A stretch of DNA of 64,000 nt from Echinarachnius parma (Eukaryota; Echinodermata; Echinoidea; Clypeasteroida; Echinarachniidae), in assembly GCA_037951105.1 (NCBI GenBank), contig JBAMJV010003121.1:310001-374000 (forward strand). Reading direction: 5' to 3'. Below are positions 32,801-43,079 of this stretch, piece by piece. Position 1 is the stretch's first letter; each line of letters opens with the position of its first letter. The notes beneath the pieces were generated by a model that was not told the origin of the DNA, did no database searches, and saw only the letters and a program-made list of their open reading frames with translations. The translations under genes were made by a program, and so were the position numbers.

Positions 32801-35769
32801 TAACCCATTCAGGACTGGTCCAGAAAATACTGGGGCTGAGGTCCTTAGAGAATGCATTTAATACCAGAAACAAATAGTCTTGAATATATGTAAATTGTCA
32901 TTGTTTCTACCAGGAACAATGGAATTTCAACAGGGAAGTTATTGTTATCATAATGGGGTGATCTAGTGAAATGTTTGAACAATGTATTTAATGGTCAGGA
33001 CTCAGGAAGTTCATATCTAATGGCTTTATCAGACCCTTGCAACTGTTCCTAATAATTTGCAAACAATGACTTGAGATAAGATAGAGGTTATTCACCGATC
33101 AGCTGTCTATTCACTGTATGAAAGTATGCAGATAAAAGTAAAACATCCATTGATTATTTTAGGGCTATCTTTTTGTATTACGCGCTGTATACTTCAAGTA
33201 CTGTTTACATTATGGCGTGACTTTGGACAGTGCCGTGTCTTCAGAAAAAAAAATCATTGTTTGCTCATTTATCTAATTTGTTTTCAGATTGTAAATTTGT
33301 AATCTTCAATGGTTTTTCAACAAAATGAAATATTTTAAAAGACTTATTTGTTATATGGATGGTTATGAATATTTAACTTACAAGTATAGAGCCACCTGGC
33401 TGTCCAAAGTCACCCCTATCTACTATAACAATGCTCAAAATTACCACAGGCCACCAAGTATTTTTATTTATTTAAATATTTTTAAAATTAGTATCATTGA
33501 TGCTTAGGTCCACTGGCTGATTGGGCAACCAAATATAATATCATTTGTAATTTTCTTTGTTTGGGGCCACTAGATTCAGGTTTCAGGCTACTAGAATTTG
33601 AAAAATCTTGATCTAACTTGCCCAACTGGACCATGAGGCAAAAGGATTAACTTAGCTAGCATTGACAATAATATTGCAGCTTATATTTGTGTGATAGAGA
33701 ATACTTCTCACTAACTGTTTGACAGAGCGATAAAATATAAGTGTATTGCATTATTTTGTTTGATATATATGTGGCCCTCCATAAAAAAAATCAAATGCAA
33801 ATAACAGTCAATATTGTGTATGATACTGTGGCTACTGTGTGTTTGCTCTTCTGGCATGAATGGGCAGGGGATGGTATCCTCAAAATCTCCGTTATTATCT
33901 TTTCATAAATAGAAACATTATTTCTAACTAAAAACCCAACACCTAGCCTAGACCTAAACTCTATTCCTTATCCTAAGCCTAAACCTTACCCCTACCCTTG
34001 GGCGTATTTCACTAAAACAATAATATGGCAATAACCCCTTATCCCTTGGAGCATTTCCATTGGAGAAAATATTGTGTTACTGTTTTAAGATCTCTCAAGC
34101 TAAATTGTTCTGTGTTAAATTTATTGTTTTGACAGTGTATTATTAAATTTTAATGTTTCATTGCTAGTAATTCTTGCTACTCTTTCTTAACAGATTAGAT
34201 TCACAAAGAACATATACTGAGTTGATACATTGCTAATGTATTCTGTTCTTATTACATCTTTCCACACAGCGTATTTCAGTTGTGCCTGTGATTGGTTATC
34301 TAGGGGAACTCGACGTTGAGAACATCAAGTTTAACACAGATGAGGTGAGATTTAAAGAGACTTTTTTACCCTTTCAAAATAGATTTTCAAGAGCAATAGA
34401 CCAGTTTGGTATTAGCCCAGTCTGAATGACCCTTCATAGGCACTGAATTCTACAATCATTGGTGGGCTTAAGGCAATAATGAGACATAAGGCAAGGTGAT
34501 TAAAGCAATGAACATAATTTTATGTCTCCGCAACGAAGTAGCCGGAGGCATTATGTTTTCGGGTTGTCCGTCCATCCCTCCGTACGTACGTCCTGTTCTC
34601 GTGATCGCGTTATCTCAAGAACCAATTGCCGGATTCTCATAAAACTTGGTTCATGTATGTATCTTTGGGTGCCAATGAACTGATTAGATTTTGGGGTCAT
34701 GAGGTCAAAAGTCAAGGTCACAGGGCCCATTATATATGAACAAATAGCTCGTGATCGCGTTCTCAAGAACCCATGGACGGATTCTCACCAAACTTAGCTC
34801 ATGTATGTATCTTGGGGTGCCAATGAACTGATTTGATTTTGGGGGTCATGAGGTCAAAGGTCAAGGTCACAGGGCTTATATATGCAAAAATAGCTTGTGA
34901 TCGCAAAATCTCAAGAACTGAATGTCAGATTTCAATAAAACTTGGTACCTGAATGTATCTCAGGATGCCATTGTAGCCATCAGATGTTGGGGTCATGAGA
35001 GCAAAGGTCAAGGTCACAGGACTCATTATGCCAAAATAGCTTGTAACTGCAATATCTCAATAACCATCACACTTGGTACCTATTTGTATATTGGGGAAGC
35101 AAATGATTTATAAGATTTTGGGGTCATTAGGTCAAGGTCACAGCTCATATATATGGAAAACTAGCTCATAATTGCGATATATCAGATCTGGTATACAGAT
35201 TACTATGAAAATTGAGTTGACAAATTCAGTGCATGTTAATTTGGGCTTATATATAAATCATGCAATGGCGGAGGCATCATTTTCGACTGCGCATTCGAAG
35301 ATCCATCTAGTTAAATATATCTTTTGGGGATGCCCGCCTCTTTGCAGGTTTCAGTCGTCTTTCCATAACCCTCTCCCAACTGTGCAGCCCAGAGAGCCAG
35401 GCGTTACACCGTATGCGAGCCATGGTGAACAAGAAGATGATTTAAAAAAGATATTACAATTTATTTTAATTATTTTGTTCTTTCTAATGTCTCATGGTGA
35501 CTGTCTCTTTGCAGGTCTCGGAAGTCTTCGTCATGACCCTGTCCCAGCTGTGCAGCCCGGAGAGCCAAGCGTACACCGTGTACGAGCCGCACGAGTACTC
35601 TGGGCTCCCCATTGCCGCCCTACCGGTCTTTGTCGGCGGAGAACACCGCGTTTGGGGACTGACGGCCATCATACTCGACATTGCATTGCAGTCCATTGTG
35701 CCCGACCACTACCACTCGCTGATCAAGAAAGTGCAGCGAGAAGTACAGCGCCACCAGTCGGCTTCGTGA
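28939..35769 (+). CDS. NUDT8: Nudix hydrolase 8-like mitochondrial CoA diphosphatase (four exons)
   Basis: Exons 28939-29840, 31107-31239, 34270-34344 and 35515-35769 join to 454 codons with GT-AG junctions in compatible phases. The end of exon 1 (AVLVPLCSV, VLFTLRSRMLKDHSGEV) plus exon 2 (SFPGGK, AIREMEEELGI) forms the UPF0035 and Nudix-box signature of CoA pyrophosphatases, with the REMEEE metal-binding core. Exon 3 (VVPVIGYLG) and exon 4 (VFVMTLSQL, FVGGEHRVWGLTAIIL) complete the fold in the order known for NUDT8. The family cleaves CoA and acyl-CoA to phosphopantetheine and 3',5'-ADP in mitochondria. About 210 N-terminal residues are extra compared with the roughly 236-residue human protein: an Arg-containing start (MNCLKSISRGNAAMTPRCWR) that could be a targeting sequence, then Ser/Gln/His-rich low complexity. 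The start at 28939 is the first ATG of the frame; a later start cannot be excluded. Confidence 0.85.
29905..30615 (+). pseudogene. Four decayed tandem copies of the NUDT8 exon 1 end
   Basis: Copies of 'ctgttcaccctgagatctag...gaccactctggggaagtcag' end near 29990, 30174, 30375 and 30613. Copies 2 and 3 keep a gtgagt donor (29991, 30175); copy 2 also has an acceptor-like ccttgtgcag at 29917-29926. Divergence rises with distance from exon 1. The unit covers about 90 nt of exon plus 60-90 nt of intron. Confidence 0.85.
30890..30965 (+). pseudogene. Decayed copy of NUDT8 exon 2
   Basis: CTACTACATAGCTTTCC, ATGGACCATACAGA and GATGTCTGCCA repeat the acceptor and first 60 nt of exon 2, but the GGTGGGAAG that makes the PGGK of the Nudix motif is lost and stops occur. 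It lies 217 bp upstream of the real exon. Confidence 0.85.
31107..31239 (+). CDS. NUDT8: NUDT8 exon 2 (Nudix box)
   Basis: Acceptor acatag, donor gtaatt. It encodes FPGGKMDHTDKDVCHTAIRE, then MEEELGIDQRTVEVWGNL. The catalytic RE..EE residues are intact. Confidence 0.9.
31245..31425. repeat. Hairpin with GAGGTCCGCAGGACCGAG core
   Basis: GGATATACCGCACC and its reverse surround the core (31318-31362). Outer arms (TAATGCAC...GGCC / GGCC...GTGCATTA) extend it. It lies just after the exon 2 donor. Confidence 0.8.
31500..31640. repeat. Short palindromes around TGCACTCCGGCGAGTGCA
   Basis: ACTATACCTGCACTCCGGCG AGTGCAGGTATAGT is a near-perfect hairpin (31530-31564), with further TGCACT words up to 31620. 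It resembles a shorter member of the neighbouring hairpin class. Confidence 0.7.
31641..34269 (+). other. NUDT8 intron 2, little structure seen
   Basis: About 2.6 kb of AT-rich intron with a G run at 31688-31706. No further exon or clear element was recognised. Confidence 0.5.
34270..34344 (+). CDS. NUDT8: NUDT8 exon 3
   Basis: 25 codons, RISVVPVIGYLGELDVENIK to FNTDE. Acceptor cacacag, donor gtgaga, both in phase 0. Confidence 0.85.
34518..35310 (+). mobile_element. TCTCCG...CCGGAGGCAT element with tandem core in NUDT8 intron 3
   Basis: It begins ATGTCTCCGCAACGAAGTAG and a CCGTCC stretch. Five tandem units of 124-151 bp follow (start words near 34600, 34751, 34896, 35042 and 35166), and it ends around GCGGAGGCATCATTTTCGAC. 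Units carry GGTCATGAGGTCAAAGGTCA-type runs of nuclear-receptor half-sites. The ends are partly inverted. Confidence 0.75.
34701..35142 (+). promoter_or_regulatory. Repeated AGGTCA half-sites (DR1 and ERR-type)
   Basis: At 34851-34869 the element has AGGTCAAAGGTCAAGGTCA, a perfect DR1 overlapping TCAAGGTCA. Degenerate or shorter versions are at 34701-34720, 35001-35016 and 35129-35141. DR1 is the known binding form of HNF4/RXR-PPAR receptors, and TCAAGGTCA that of ERR/NR5A. These are part of a dispersed repeat, so function here is speculative. Confidence 0.35.
35330..35425 (+). pseudogene. Decayed copy of NUDT8 exon 4 (upstream)
   Basis: CTTTGCAGGTTTCAGTCGTC and CAACTGTGCAGCCCAGAGAG match the acceptor and start of exon 4, with a frame-breaking change (CATAACC for CATGACC) and no downstream half. 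Confidence 0.85.
35515..35769 (+). CDS. NUDT8: NUDT8 exon 4 (last coding exon)
   Basis: 85 codons with stop. It starts VSEVFVMTLSQL after tttgcag, includes LPVFVGGEHRVWGLTA (family signature) and ends EVQRHQSAS. TGA at 35767-35769. No AATAAA is obvious close behind. Confidence 0.85.
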   Translation, partial: VSEVFVMTLSQLCSPESQAYTVYEPHEYSGLPIAALPVFVGGEHRVWGLTAIILDIALQSIVPDHYHSLIKKVQREVQRHQSAS

Positions 35770-35774
35770 CTAGA

Positions 35775-36040
35775 ACCTATAGATGTGACGTCGCGTATTT
35801 GGGAAGAGCACCTAAAAAAAGAGATGAAAGACTCCCCATGGCCCCGTTAATGGTCTTTGTTGGCGGGGAGCTCCGCGTTTGGTCGTCAACAGCCCGCCCG
35901 CCTTACCCGACTGCAATTTTTCCTCCAGTGACCACTACTCATTCGCTGATCAAGGAGATTCAGCGCGATGTACAGCGCCAGCTGACGGCTTCATGACTAG
36001 AGGCTGTGGACGTGTTGTGTATTTGGGGAGGGCACAACAA
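35775..36040 (+). pseudogene. Degraded downstream copy of the NUDT8 exon 4 3' half
   Basis: CTCCCCATGGCCCCGTTAAT, GTCTTTGTTGGCGGGGAGCT and ACTCATTCGCTGATCAAGGA repeat exon 4 and the following 40 bases, including a stop at 35994-35996. The middle (RVWGLTA) is replaced, and an acceptor-like tttcctccag precedes GACCACTAC. It could in principle serve as an alternative terminal exon, but decay is more likely. Confidence 0.8.
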
Positions 36041-36167
36041 GGAGATTTAGGGTTCAAAACCAGCTTGAGTCGACCCATGACCTGAGCTGTGTACTTCTTT
36101 TTAGAACTACAAGCTCAAGAAAGAATACCAACAGTCCTTTCCAGGACTACCCAAGAAAGAATATAAT

Positions 36168-36391
36168 GGCCCGTATTCACAAAGGAGGTTTGTACAAACC
36201 CCGGTTCAAACCGCGGTTTACATCTATGGAATGCCAATTGTTAACTGATGGAGAGAGAATGTGTACCATCAACATTGTTAACAAGTAAGGAATTTACATT
36301 CTCTCTCCATCAGTTTACAATTGGCATTCCATAGATGTAAACCGCGGTTTGAACCAGGGTTTGTACAAACCTCCTTTGTGAATACGGGCCA
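36168..36391. mobile_element. MITE with CCCGTATTCACAAAGG arms
   Basis: TGGCCCGTATTCACAAAGGA...AACCGCGGTTTACATCTATG, about 95 bp, is matched in reverse on the right. The middle is about 30 bp. Confidence 0.9.
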
Positions 36392-36544
36392 ATGAGTCCT
36401 TCTCAAGACACCCTTCAAGAATCCCTTCCTTCTTACATGGTAGTACCGCCAGTCTACTGTGTACCATTGCAATTTGTTCTCCAGTGACGGATTCATGTAT
36501 AACCTTCATTGCTGCTCTCCGCAGTGAGTGCAAATGGGGATGTG

Positions 36545-36710
36545 CAGTCAAACCTGTGTATAGTGACTACCCAATACAAGGGTCACTGTAAACAAGTGTA
36601 TCTATAGACAGGCACTATCATCTTTCTCTGCAGGGGATCACTTTTTAGTGGCATTTATATGTAGGTTATTTGCTACAGACAGGTGGCCACTACGACAGGT
36701 TTGACTGTAA
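36545..36710 (-). mobile_element. CAAACCTGTCT TIR element, copy 2
   Basis: Diverged reverse copy of 27509-27703. The right end AGTGGCCACC is read on the minus strand; both CAGTCAAACCTGT ends are present. Confidence 0.8.
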
Positions 36711-37290
36711 AAGCTTTTATATATATGATCTCCCCGATGCCCATTGACTGCTTGGAATGCACCCAGGGAGTGCTTTTGAATGCATACATGTATTTGTCCT
36801 ACAGGAAGATATGTAATCTGCATTTTAATCCACGTTGCTGCTCTTAACCTTGTCAGAAATACTGGCCTCTAAATGTAATATTCTTCGAGTGCTGTGGTAA
36901 GGGGCATCCATCTCTAAAGGGATCTAATAACTCTGTTGACCTGTGCGAAAACTGGAAAATGGTTGATAAAATGTCTACTGTTGTGATCTGATATGTCCAC
37001 TGAAAGATGTGTAATAATCCTATGGTAAATTAATGTTATCTGGCAGAGTAATGAGTGAAAATGCAAAGTGATATTCGCTAACTCATTGCACTGACTTTGT
37101 ACACAGTTATAATTATCCAGTAGATGATTATAAATCTGAACACTTCAATCGTACATATCTTCACAACGGAAGAGAAATTTGGAAAGCCGAAATCTGTTTC
37201 ATGCTTCTATTGGTAATACAAATACAATGAGGTATGTGAGAACCGCTAGATTTCCAAATAAGTTTTGCAGATTTTGCCAACGTTTCAAGA
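36711..37290. other. No gene seen
   Basis: AT-rich intergenic sequence downstream of NUDT8; nothing recognised. Confidence 0.45.
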
Positions 37291-37720
37291 TCCCTTTAAA
37301 TAATAATATGAACATTTATATAGCGCAGCTACTATAAATATATACTCTACTGCGCTTAAATAATTATTTAAATTATTATTACCCATGGTCATCAGGTACA
37401 TTTCAAACCAACACAATGATATTGCATACTTTCTCAACTCCCCGGGGAGCATACTAGCCGAGCTGCCACTGATGATGGCGCTACAGGCTAATTAACACCT
37501 GACCATGGTACCCATTTATACACCTGGGTAGAGAGCAGCAATTGTGGATTAATTGTCTTGCAAGTAAATATGAGAGTTGTGGGTTCAGTTCCTAACCCCG
37601 ACATGTGTGTCCTTCAGCAAGACACTTTTTCTTCATTTGCTGCTCTTAACTAAGGTGTAGTTATTGGGGACCTGGCAAAAAGTTATTAATTGAAATGCTT
37701 GTTGCGCCTTATCATGGTTA
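37291..37720. repeat. Dispersed repeat with ACATTTATATAGCGC start
   Basis: AATAATATGAACATTTATAT AGCGC, followed by CTACTGCGCTTAAATAATT and a GTGGGTTCAGTTCCTAACCC segment, resembles the tail regions of LINE/Penelope-type repeats common in marine animals. A related piece lies at 40430-40520. Confidence 0.45.
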
Positions 37721-37770
37721 GTAAGCTTAAGTCAGGTATAGTATGTAGTGCAGCACTTTGAAACATTAGT

Positions 37771-38048
37771 CGGGGCTCGACACAAGCACTTGCCCGCTTG
37801 CCTGGGGCAAGTAAAAATTGATGTAGGGCAAGTAGAATTTCATAAACGGTATAGTTTGCTTGCCCGATTGGGCAACTAAATAATTGTTAAACTATGAGAG
37901 ATAATGTAATTTCATGTGTTTAAATCTCAGCTAGAAGTAACAGGGCAAGTAAATTTTATATTGGGGCAAGTAAAATGTAAACAATTGTGATTTTACTTGC
38001 CCGAATGGGCCAGTACAGAAAAAAGTTAGTGTGGAGGCTTGCATTAGT
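37771..38048 (+). repeat. GGGCAAGT repeat, copy 1
   Basis: GGGCTCGACAC, CACTTGCCCGCTTGCC, many GGGCAAGT and TTGCCCGA words, then TTAGTGTGGAGGCTTGCATT. Further copies are at 44433-44713 (same strand) and 52217-52586 (reverse). No coding or TIR structure was identified. Confidence 0.8.
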
Positions 38049-38461
38049 AGTGCTCTATTATAAATATTACATATCAATATTTGTATCATTCTAGAGGTCT
38101 TTATTTATTTCATACTGTGATACACAAGTGATTGTGTTTTGAGCAGATATGTTATTTGAACTGAAAGGAAATAAGTATCTTCACCAGCCTAATTATTTTT
38201 ATTTTATCTTCATAACTCCAATATGTGGACTATATATATTAAAGATATTTATAATATTATATATTGTTATTAATTTCTTTTAATGAGGTGCTTTGAGTAA
38301 GTAAGCAGCTGATATTAGCAATTTTCTGCAATCAGAACATTGTAGAAAATTATGTTGAATGATAGACATTCTTTCCCATTGAGTTTTATGAGCTTCAAAT
38401 GAGTTTATATTTGGTCATTGGACCTTAAATTATATATTAATTCATAATTATATGTTTAACT
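38049..38461. other. No gene seen
   Basis: AT-rich intergenic sequence. Confidence 0.45.
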
Positions 38462-38725
38462 ATATGTGACCGGCTATAGCAAAACCTGGCACTTGTCGGT
38501 AATTCATGTGTGGAAGAAAATAGCGTTTTAAGTTCACACAATGTGTGTAAAAGACTTATGATTATAAAATTGAAATAATCATATATCGCCAATTATTGAC
38601 CAATTTGTTAGAACAAAGCATGAACATGAAATGAAAGCTTGTGATGAGGCCTTTCTAATGGTATGAAAATCTACATTTTTATTTTTACCGACAAGTGCAG
38701 GGTTTTGCTATAGCCGGTCACATAT
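38462..38725. mobile_element. MITE with GTGACCGGCTATAGCAAAAC ends
   Basis: ATATGTGACCGGCTATAGCA and its reverse bound 264 bp; ACTTGTCGGTAA / TACCGACAAGTG extend the TIR. A distantly similar end pair bounds 45955-47047. Confidence 0.9.
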
Positions 38726-39134
38726 GTTTTAAAACAAAAGAGGTGGTTTTTAAATTATATGAAACGAAAAAAAAATAACAGTGTGCATTATGTTTCTTGT
38801 TTTGATAAATTCTCTCCATACCATTTATTTTGTCCAAGGATGATTACTCACATTTTGTGATTTCATTTCCTAACTTTTGCATAAGATGTACTCAATCTGT
38901 TTTAATGTGTTCATGGGAAAAGGCCATACAATTTTCTTGTCGCTTGAGCCATTTCTTGTTTACTGTCCTAATTTTGTTTAATAGTGTTGTATGATTATTG
39001 ACATGTTCAAATGGCTGAAAGTGAAATTACTTGTGGGGTTCTTAAATTGGCAACACATTGAGAAAGTTTAAACTTACTTTTACATCATTAAAACTGGCAA
39101 ATTCAGGACAATTATTTTAAGATTATACAGTCCT
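38726..39134. other. No gene seen
   Basis: AT-rich. A diverged repeat starting near 39045 (AAATTGGCAACACATTGA) is shared with 49505-49740. Confidence 0.45.
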
Positions 39135-39366
39135 TATGGCCCGGTCAGATATCAACGGATATCGGAAACGTATGCCCAACGAATAGACAATTTGCGAAAT
39201 GAAATTATCCGGTGATGAAAGTCGTCTCCATTGCTTCATGTACAAAATATAGAACAAAGTACATCACCGGACAAGGAACGGACAAGAAACGTATAGAACG
39301 GATGGATAATTTAGCTCTCCGTTTGACATCTGTTTGCGCAATCTGTTGATATGTGACCGGGCTATA
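39135..39366. mobile_element. MITE with CCCGGTCA(G/C)ATATCAAC ends
   Basis: TATGGCCCGGTCAGATATCA and TGATATGTGACCGGGCTATA are imperfect inverted ends of a 232-bp non-coding element. Confidence 0.75.
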
Positions 39367-40123
39367 AAGATCCTTCATGGGGGACAAAAAAAGTGGTGCA
39401 TTGTTGTAAGCTGCTTTCAAGGGCATCATAAATAGTGGTCTTTGTAGAGAGGTAGTCATTTTATACAGCTGGTTGGGTTAGCAGGTTTGGCTTTAAATTG
39501 AAATTTAGAAATTCAAACTTCTTCCGATATTTTGATGTCATCAAAAGTAAGGGGAAACATGAGGAGTTGCCAATTTGGTGAGCCAAAACAGAAAACTGAT
39601 TTTGCCTAGAAACAATTTCCGTCCTTGTGTGGGTATCAAACAGTGTTTGCTTCTATTTAAACTGAATGTTGAAGTTTTATATTGCTGCAATATTTTTTGT
39701 CATTTGTCTTGTGTGTATGTGAGTTTAGTTTTGTTTTTAGACTGTAAGGTTTTACGTTTTGATCTGCTATAAATTGTACAATTGGTATATATAAATACCA
39801 ATGGATAAGGTTAGCTCTTTTATTTTAGTCGGAAGAAAACAATATCTTTGAAGATTGATTATGTTAAAATGTATGTTTTATTCATATGTTGAATTATGAA
39901 ATGTGAAGTTTTTAACACTGATTTTGGTGGTGTTAATAAAAATATTGTATTAATGGAATACTTTTAAAAATACTGAAAATAATTAAGTTAAGCAAAGATT
40001 TTCTATGTGTGGTTTAAGTCTGATAACATTATGGAATTTTTATTTTGCATTGATTAAAAATGCAAGCATTTAAGCCTGTAATGTCTTCCTGTCTACTTCT
40101 TTTACTATGGACTCAAAATACTC
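39367..40123. other. No gene seen
   Basis: AT-rich. 39480-39660 is similar to 49545-49740 (GGAGTTGCCA, TTTTGCCT, TCGTCCTTG words), an old dispersed repeat. Confidence 0.45.
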
Positions 40124-40252
40124 ATAAGGCGGTGTCACACACGAGCCAATTATCTTGATAATTTGTAGCACGTCTGTCACTTGTCTGTCACATACGTAGG
40201 TGAATTATCAAGATAACTATTATCTAGATAATTGTGTGCGACACTGGCTTAT
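40124..40252. mobile_element. Small MITE (GGTGTCACACACGAG ends)
   Basis: ATAAGGCGGTGTCACACACG at left, GTGTGCGACACTGGCTTAT at right, and ATTATC(A/T)AGATAA inner words. Confidence 0.7.
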
Positions 40253-40429
40253 AGAATAAGATCTGTTTAGTAAATGTACACAAAAGACAAGTGTTGAATG
40301 ATTCTTATGGACACTTGCCCTCTTACCAAGCTAGATGAATGCAGGGGGGAGGGAGGGCCGGAGGGGGGTCGGGTGGATTTTGAGCAATGTAACTTGGTAC
40401 TGAAATGGTTAATAACAAAAATGGTAATT

Positions 40430-40520
40430 AATAATAATAATAATAATAATAATAGATCTGTTTAGAGTGCAAATTGCAATAAAGCCTCTAAGCGCTATTA
40501 ATAATTATTCCCCCAGTCAA
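40430..40520. repeat. (AAT)n tail and linked repeat
   Basis: Eight AAT units, then AGCGCTATTAATAATTATTC. Confidence 0.7.
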
Positions 40521-40667
40521 CGGATAGCCCCGATAGGTATCTATGTTTTTACCCAGATTTTATAAAGATATCACAAAGAGGTATGGTACATGTTTATACA
40601 TTGTGTGTCTGTTTTGTGGGGGTGTAAAAAGTGTGGATGTATTTGTGTAAAGTACACATTTAAAGTG

Positions 40668-40832
40668 CAGTGGTGTAGCGTGGTTGGACTGATTTGGGGG
40701 CACACCTTATGTATTTCTTTGTTTAAAAAAAAATCCCCTTATGTTTTTGTTTTCCCAAAAAAATTATTGGGGGCACAGGCCCCATGTGCACCCCCCCCCC
40801 CCCCCCCCCACCCCTGTACCTATGCCACTACC
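40668..40832. mobile_element. GTGGTGTAGCG / TATGCCACTAC element
   Basis: Short inverted ends with an internal C run (40791-40809). It belongs to the same end-word family (GTGGCGTAGC) as the array at 16780-18190 and the pieces at 41896 and 22440. Confidence 0.6.
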
Positions 40833-41146
40833 AAAGTGTGATGTCACAGCTGTCTTTTCCCATGGGTTACTGGCTCTAAACAATGTCCGGTAAGCCAATT
40901 ACGATTGATTTATTTATCAAACCAAACACAGAAAGTAAATATCCCCTTAAACAAATGCTCATAATTTCATAAACGATACTTGTTTCAAGATGTCATCTTA
41001 CCACAATATTTCTACAGTTGTTATTTACATTTTGTGTGAAAATCAGAGATATTCATCACTTCATGGCTGAATGAGCACATATTAAAATATAAAACAAAAT
41101 GACCCACTTTCAAAAGTCACAAGAACTTGCACATGCCTGTACATCT

Positions 41147-41526
<380 letters not shown>

Positions 41527-41730
41527 CATATATCTCATATATCTCATATATCTCATATATCTCATATATCTCATATATCTCATATATCTCATATATCTCA
41601 TATATCTCAAATCTCATATATCTCAGGCTCATATATCTCATATATCTCATATATCTCATATATCTCATATATCTCATATATCTCATATATCTCATCTCAT
41701 ATATCTATATATCTCATATATCCATTATCG
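41527..41730. repeat. (CTCATATAT)n tandem repeat
   Basis: A nine-base unit repeats about 19 times with small gaps (41608, 41622, 41693-41712), directly continuing the CTAT array. Confidence 0.97.
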
Positions 41731-42629
41731 ATTTATCTATATCAATTATCAATCTATATTTTTGTATGTCTATCTTACTGTCTGTCTCCTCAATAACTCA
41801 AATAAAAAATTAACCAAAAATAAGAGGAAATAAATAACACTGTTCCCCCAATCTGACATCTAAAAATTATGATTACTTAGGGTGAACATAATGGGACCCC
41901 ACAGTGGCATATCGTGACCGCGAACTGATTGATGGAGGGGGGCGGGGCACGCCAAATGATTGTATTTTAAAAACATTCTACACAAATTTCCCCCAGTATT
42001 TCGTACTGTTTTTGACAAATTATGGTGGGGGGCATGTACCCTCCTTGAATAAAATAGATTTGTTGACATTATTTGTGTCATGTTCTACCAAAAGGTGCCC
42101 TCGACTTGGCAAGCATGGCTAAATAACATAATATATTCTCTATGCAATTTGTATGGGGCGTCGGTTCTTAGTCATGCATGCCAAATATGTGTATTTTATA
42201 CTGTATTTCGTTTATAATACCTATTGTTTGTTTGTATATTAATTGTTTGTGAAATATGGAAATAAATTTAAATCAAAACAAATCAAAAAATCATGGGCAC
42301 GCTTTGGTTAATAAAATGCCGACATTTTCTACCTCTACGGATCTACCCAGAGCATGGCATCGAGGGGGGCAAAAATCCGACGTGGAAGCGAAGAGCAAAT
42401 TTATGGCCTTCAGTTTATTCCCCATCCCAGATCCCCACCCTTCTATAAGAAGGACCGTTATACATTCATACCAAAACGAATCGATTGCCCCCTTCAAAGG
42501 TAAATAAACCAATTGATTAGTCACCGCCTATGACTAGAAGATCCGCCCGAAGCCAAACAAAGGTTTCTTTTCATTAACCCTAAATGGCTGCTATGTAGCT
42601 CCGAAATTGATTTTCTTCATTGAGCTCTG
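41731..42629. other. No gene seen
   Basis: It includes a GTGGCATATCGTGACC repeat piece (41896-42120), whose right part (GACTTGGCA, TATGCAATTTGTATGG) resembles the hairpin at 61378-61484. The rest has no recognised feature. Confidence 0.45.
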
Positions 42630-43052
42630 TTTTTCTATTGTTATGGACGTAGCACCGCCCCCTTTTCCATTTGGATATGCACGTTGAATGTTTGCTCTAC
42701 CTTTCGGCAAGTTAAATTGTACCTGTTTAAAAAAACACGGAATTGTTGTAAGCATAGAGTTGAGCTAGATGCATTCCGCAGTTTAAAGTTTTAACGGATC
42801 CAAACATCTACCCCAACGAAGATAGTACACGGATTCAATCATTATATCATCGGCCACAATCTCCGATCCGGCCGATTCGATAGTTTGAGCAGATATCGCC
42901 AGCCACATATTTTCGAGCAGATGTCAACAACGCAGCGTGAATGAATGATGAATGGGAACGGAATTTAAAATGGATTATTACAAAAATGCTGGATTTCACT
43001 TCGAATGAACTCTTTGCTCACACTATTGGAATATAATGAAAAAGTGGGCAAG
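42630..43052 (+). promoter_or_regulatory. Possible promoter region of the coiled-coil gene
   Basis: The sequence is richer in CpG than its surroundings. It has a GC-box-like CACCGCCCCC (42651-42660) and several GATCCG / CGATTCG words. It precedes the possible first exon at 43053. No TATA box is clear. Confidence 0.3.
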
Positions 43053-43079
43053 ATGTCGACGCTAAGAAGTATAACAAAG
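43053..43079 (+). CDS. Possible first coding exon of the coiled-coil gene
   Basis: ATGTCGACGCTAAGAAGTAT opens MSTLRSITK followed by a strong donor (gtaaga at 43080). Phase 0 fits the next exon at 50506, 7.4 kb away. The short length makes this a suggestion only. Confidence 0.3.
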
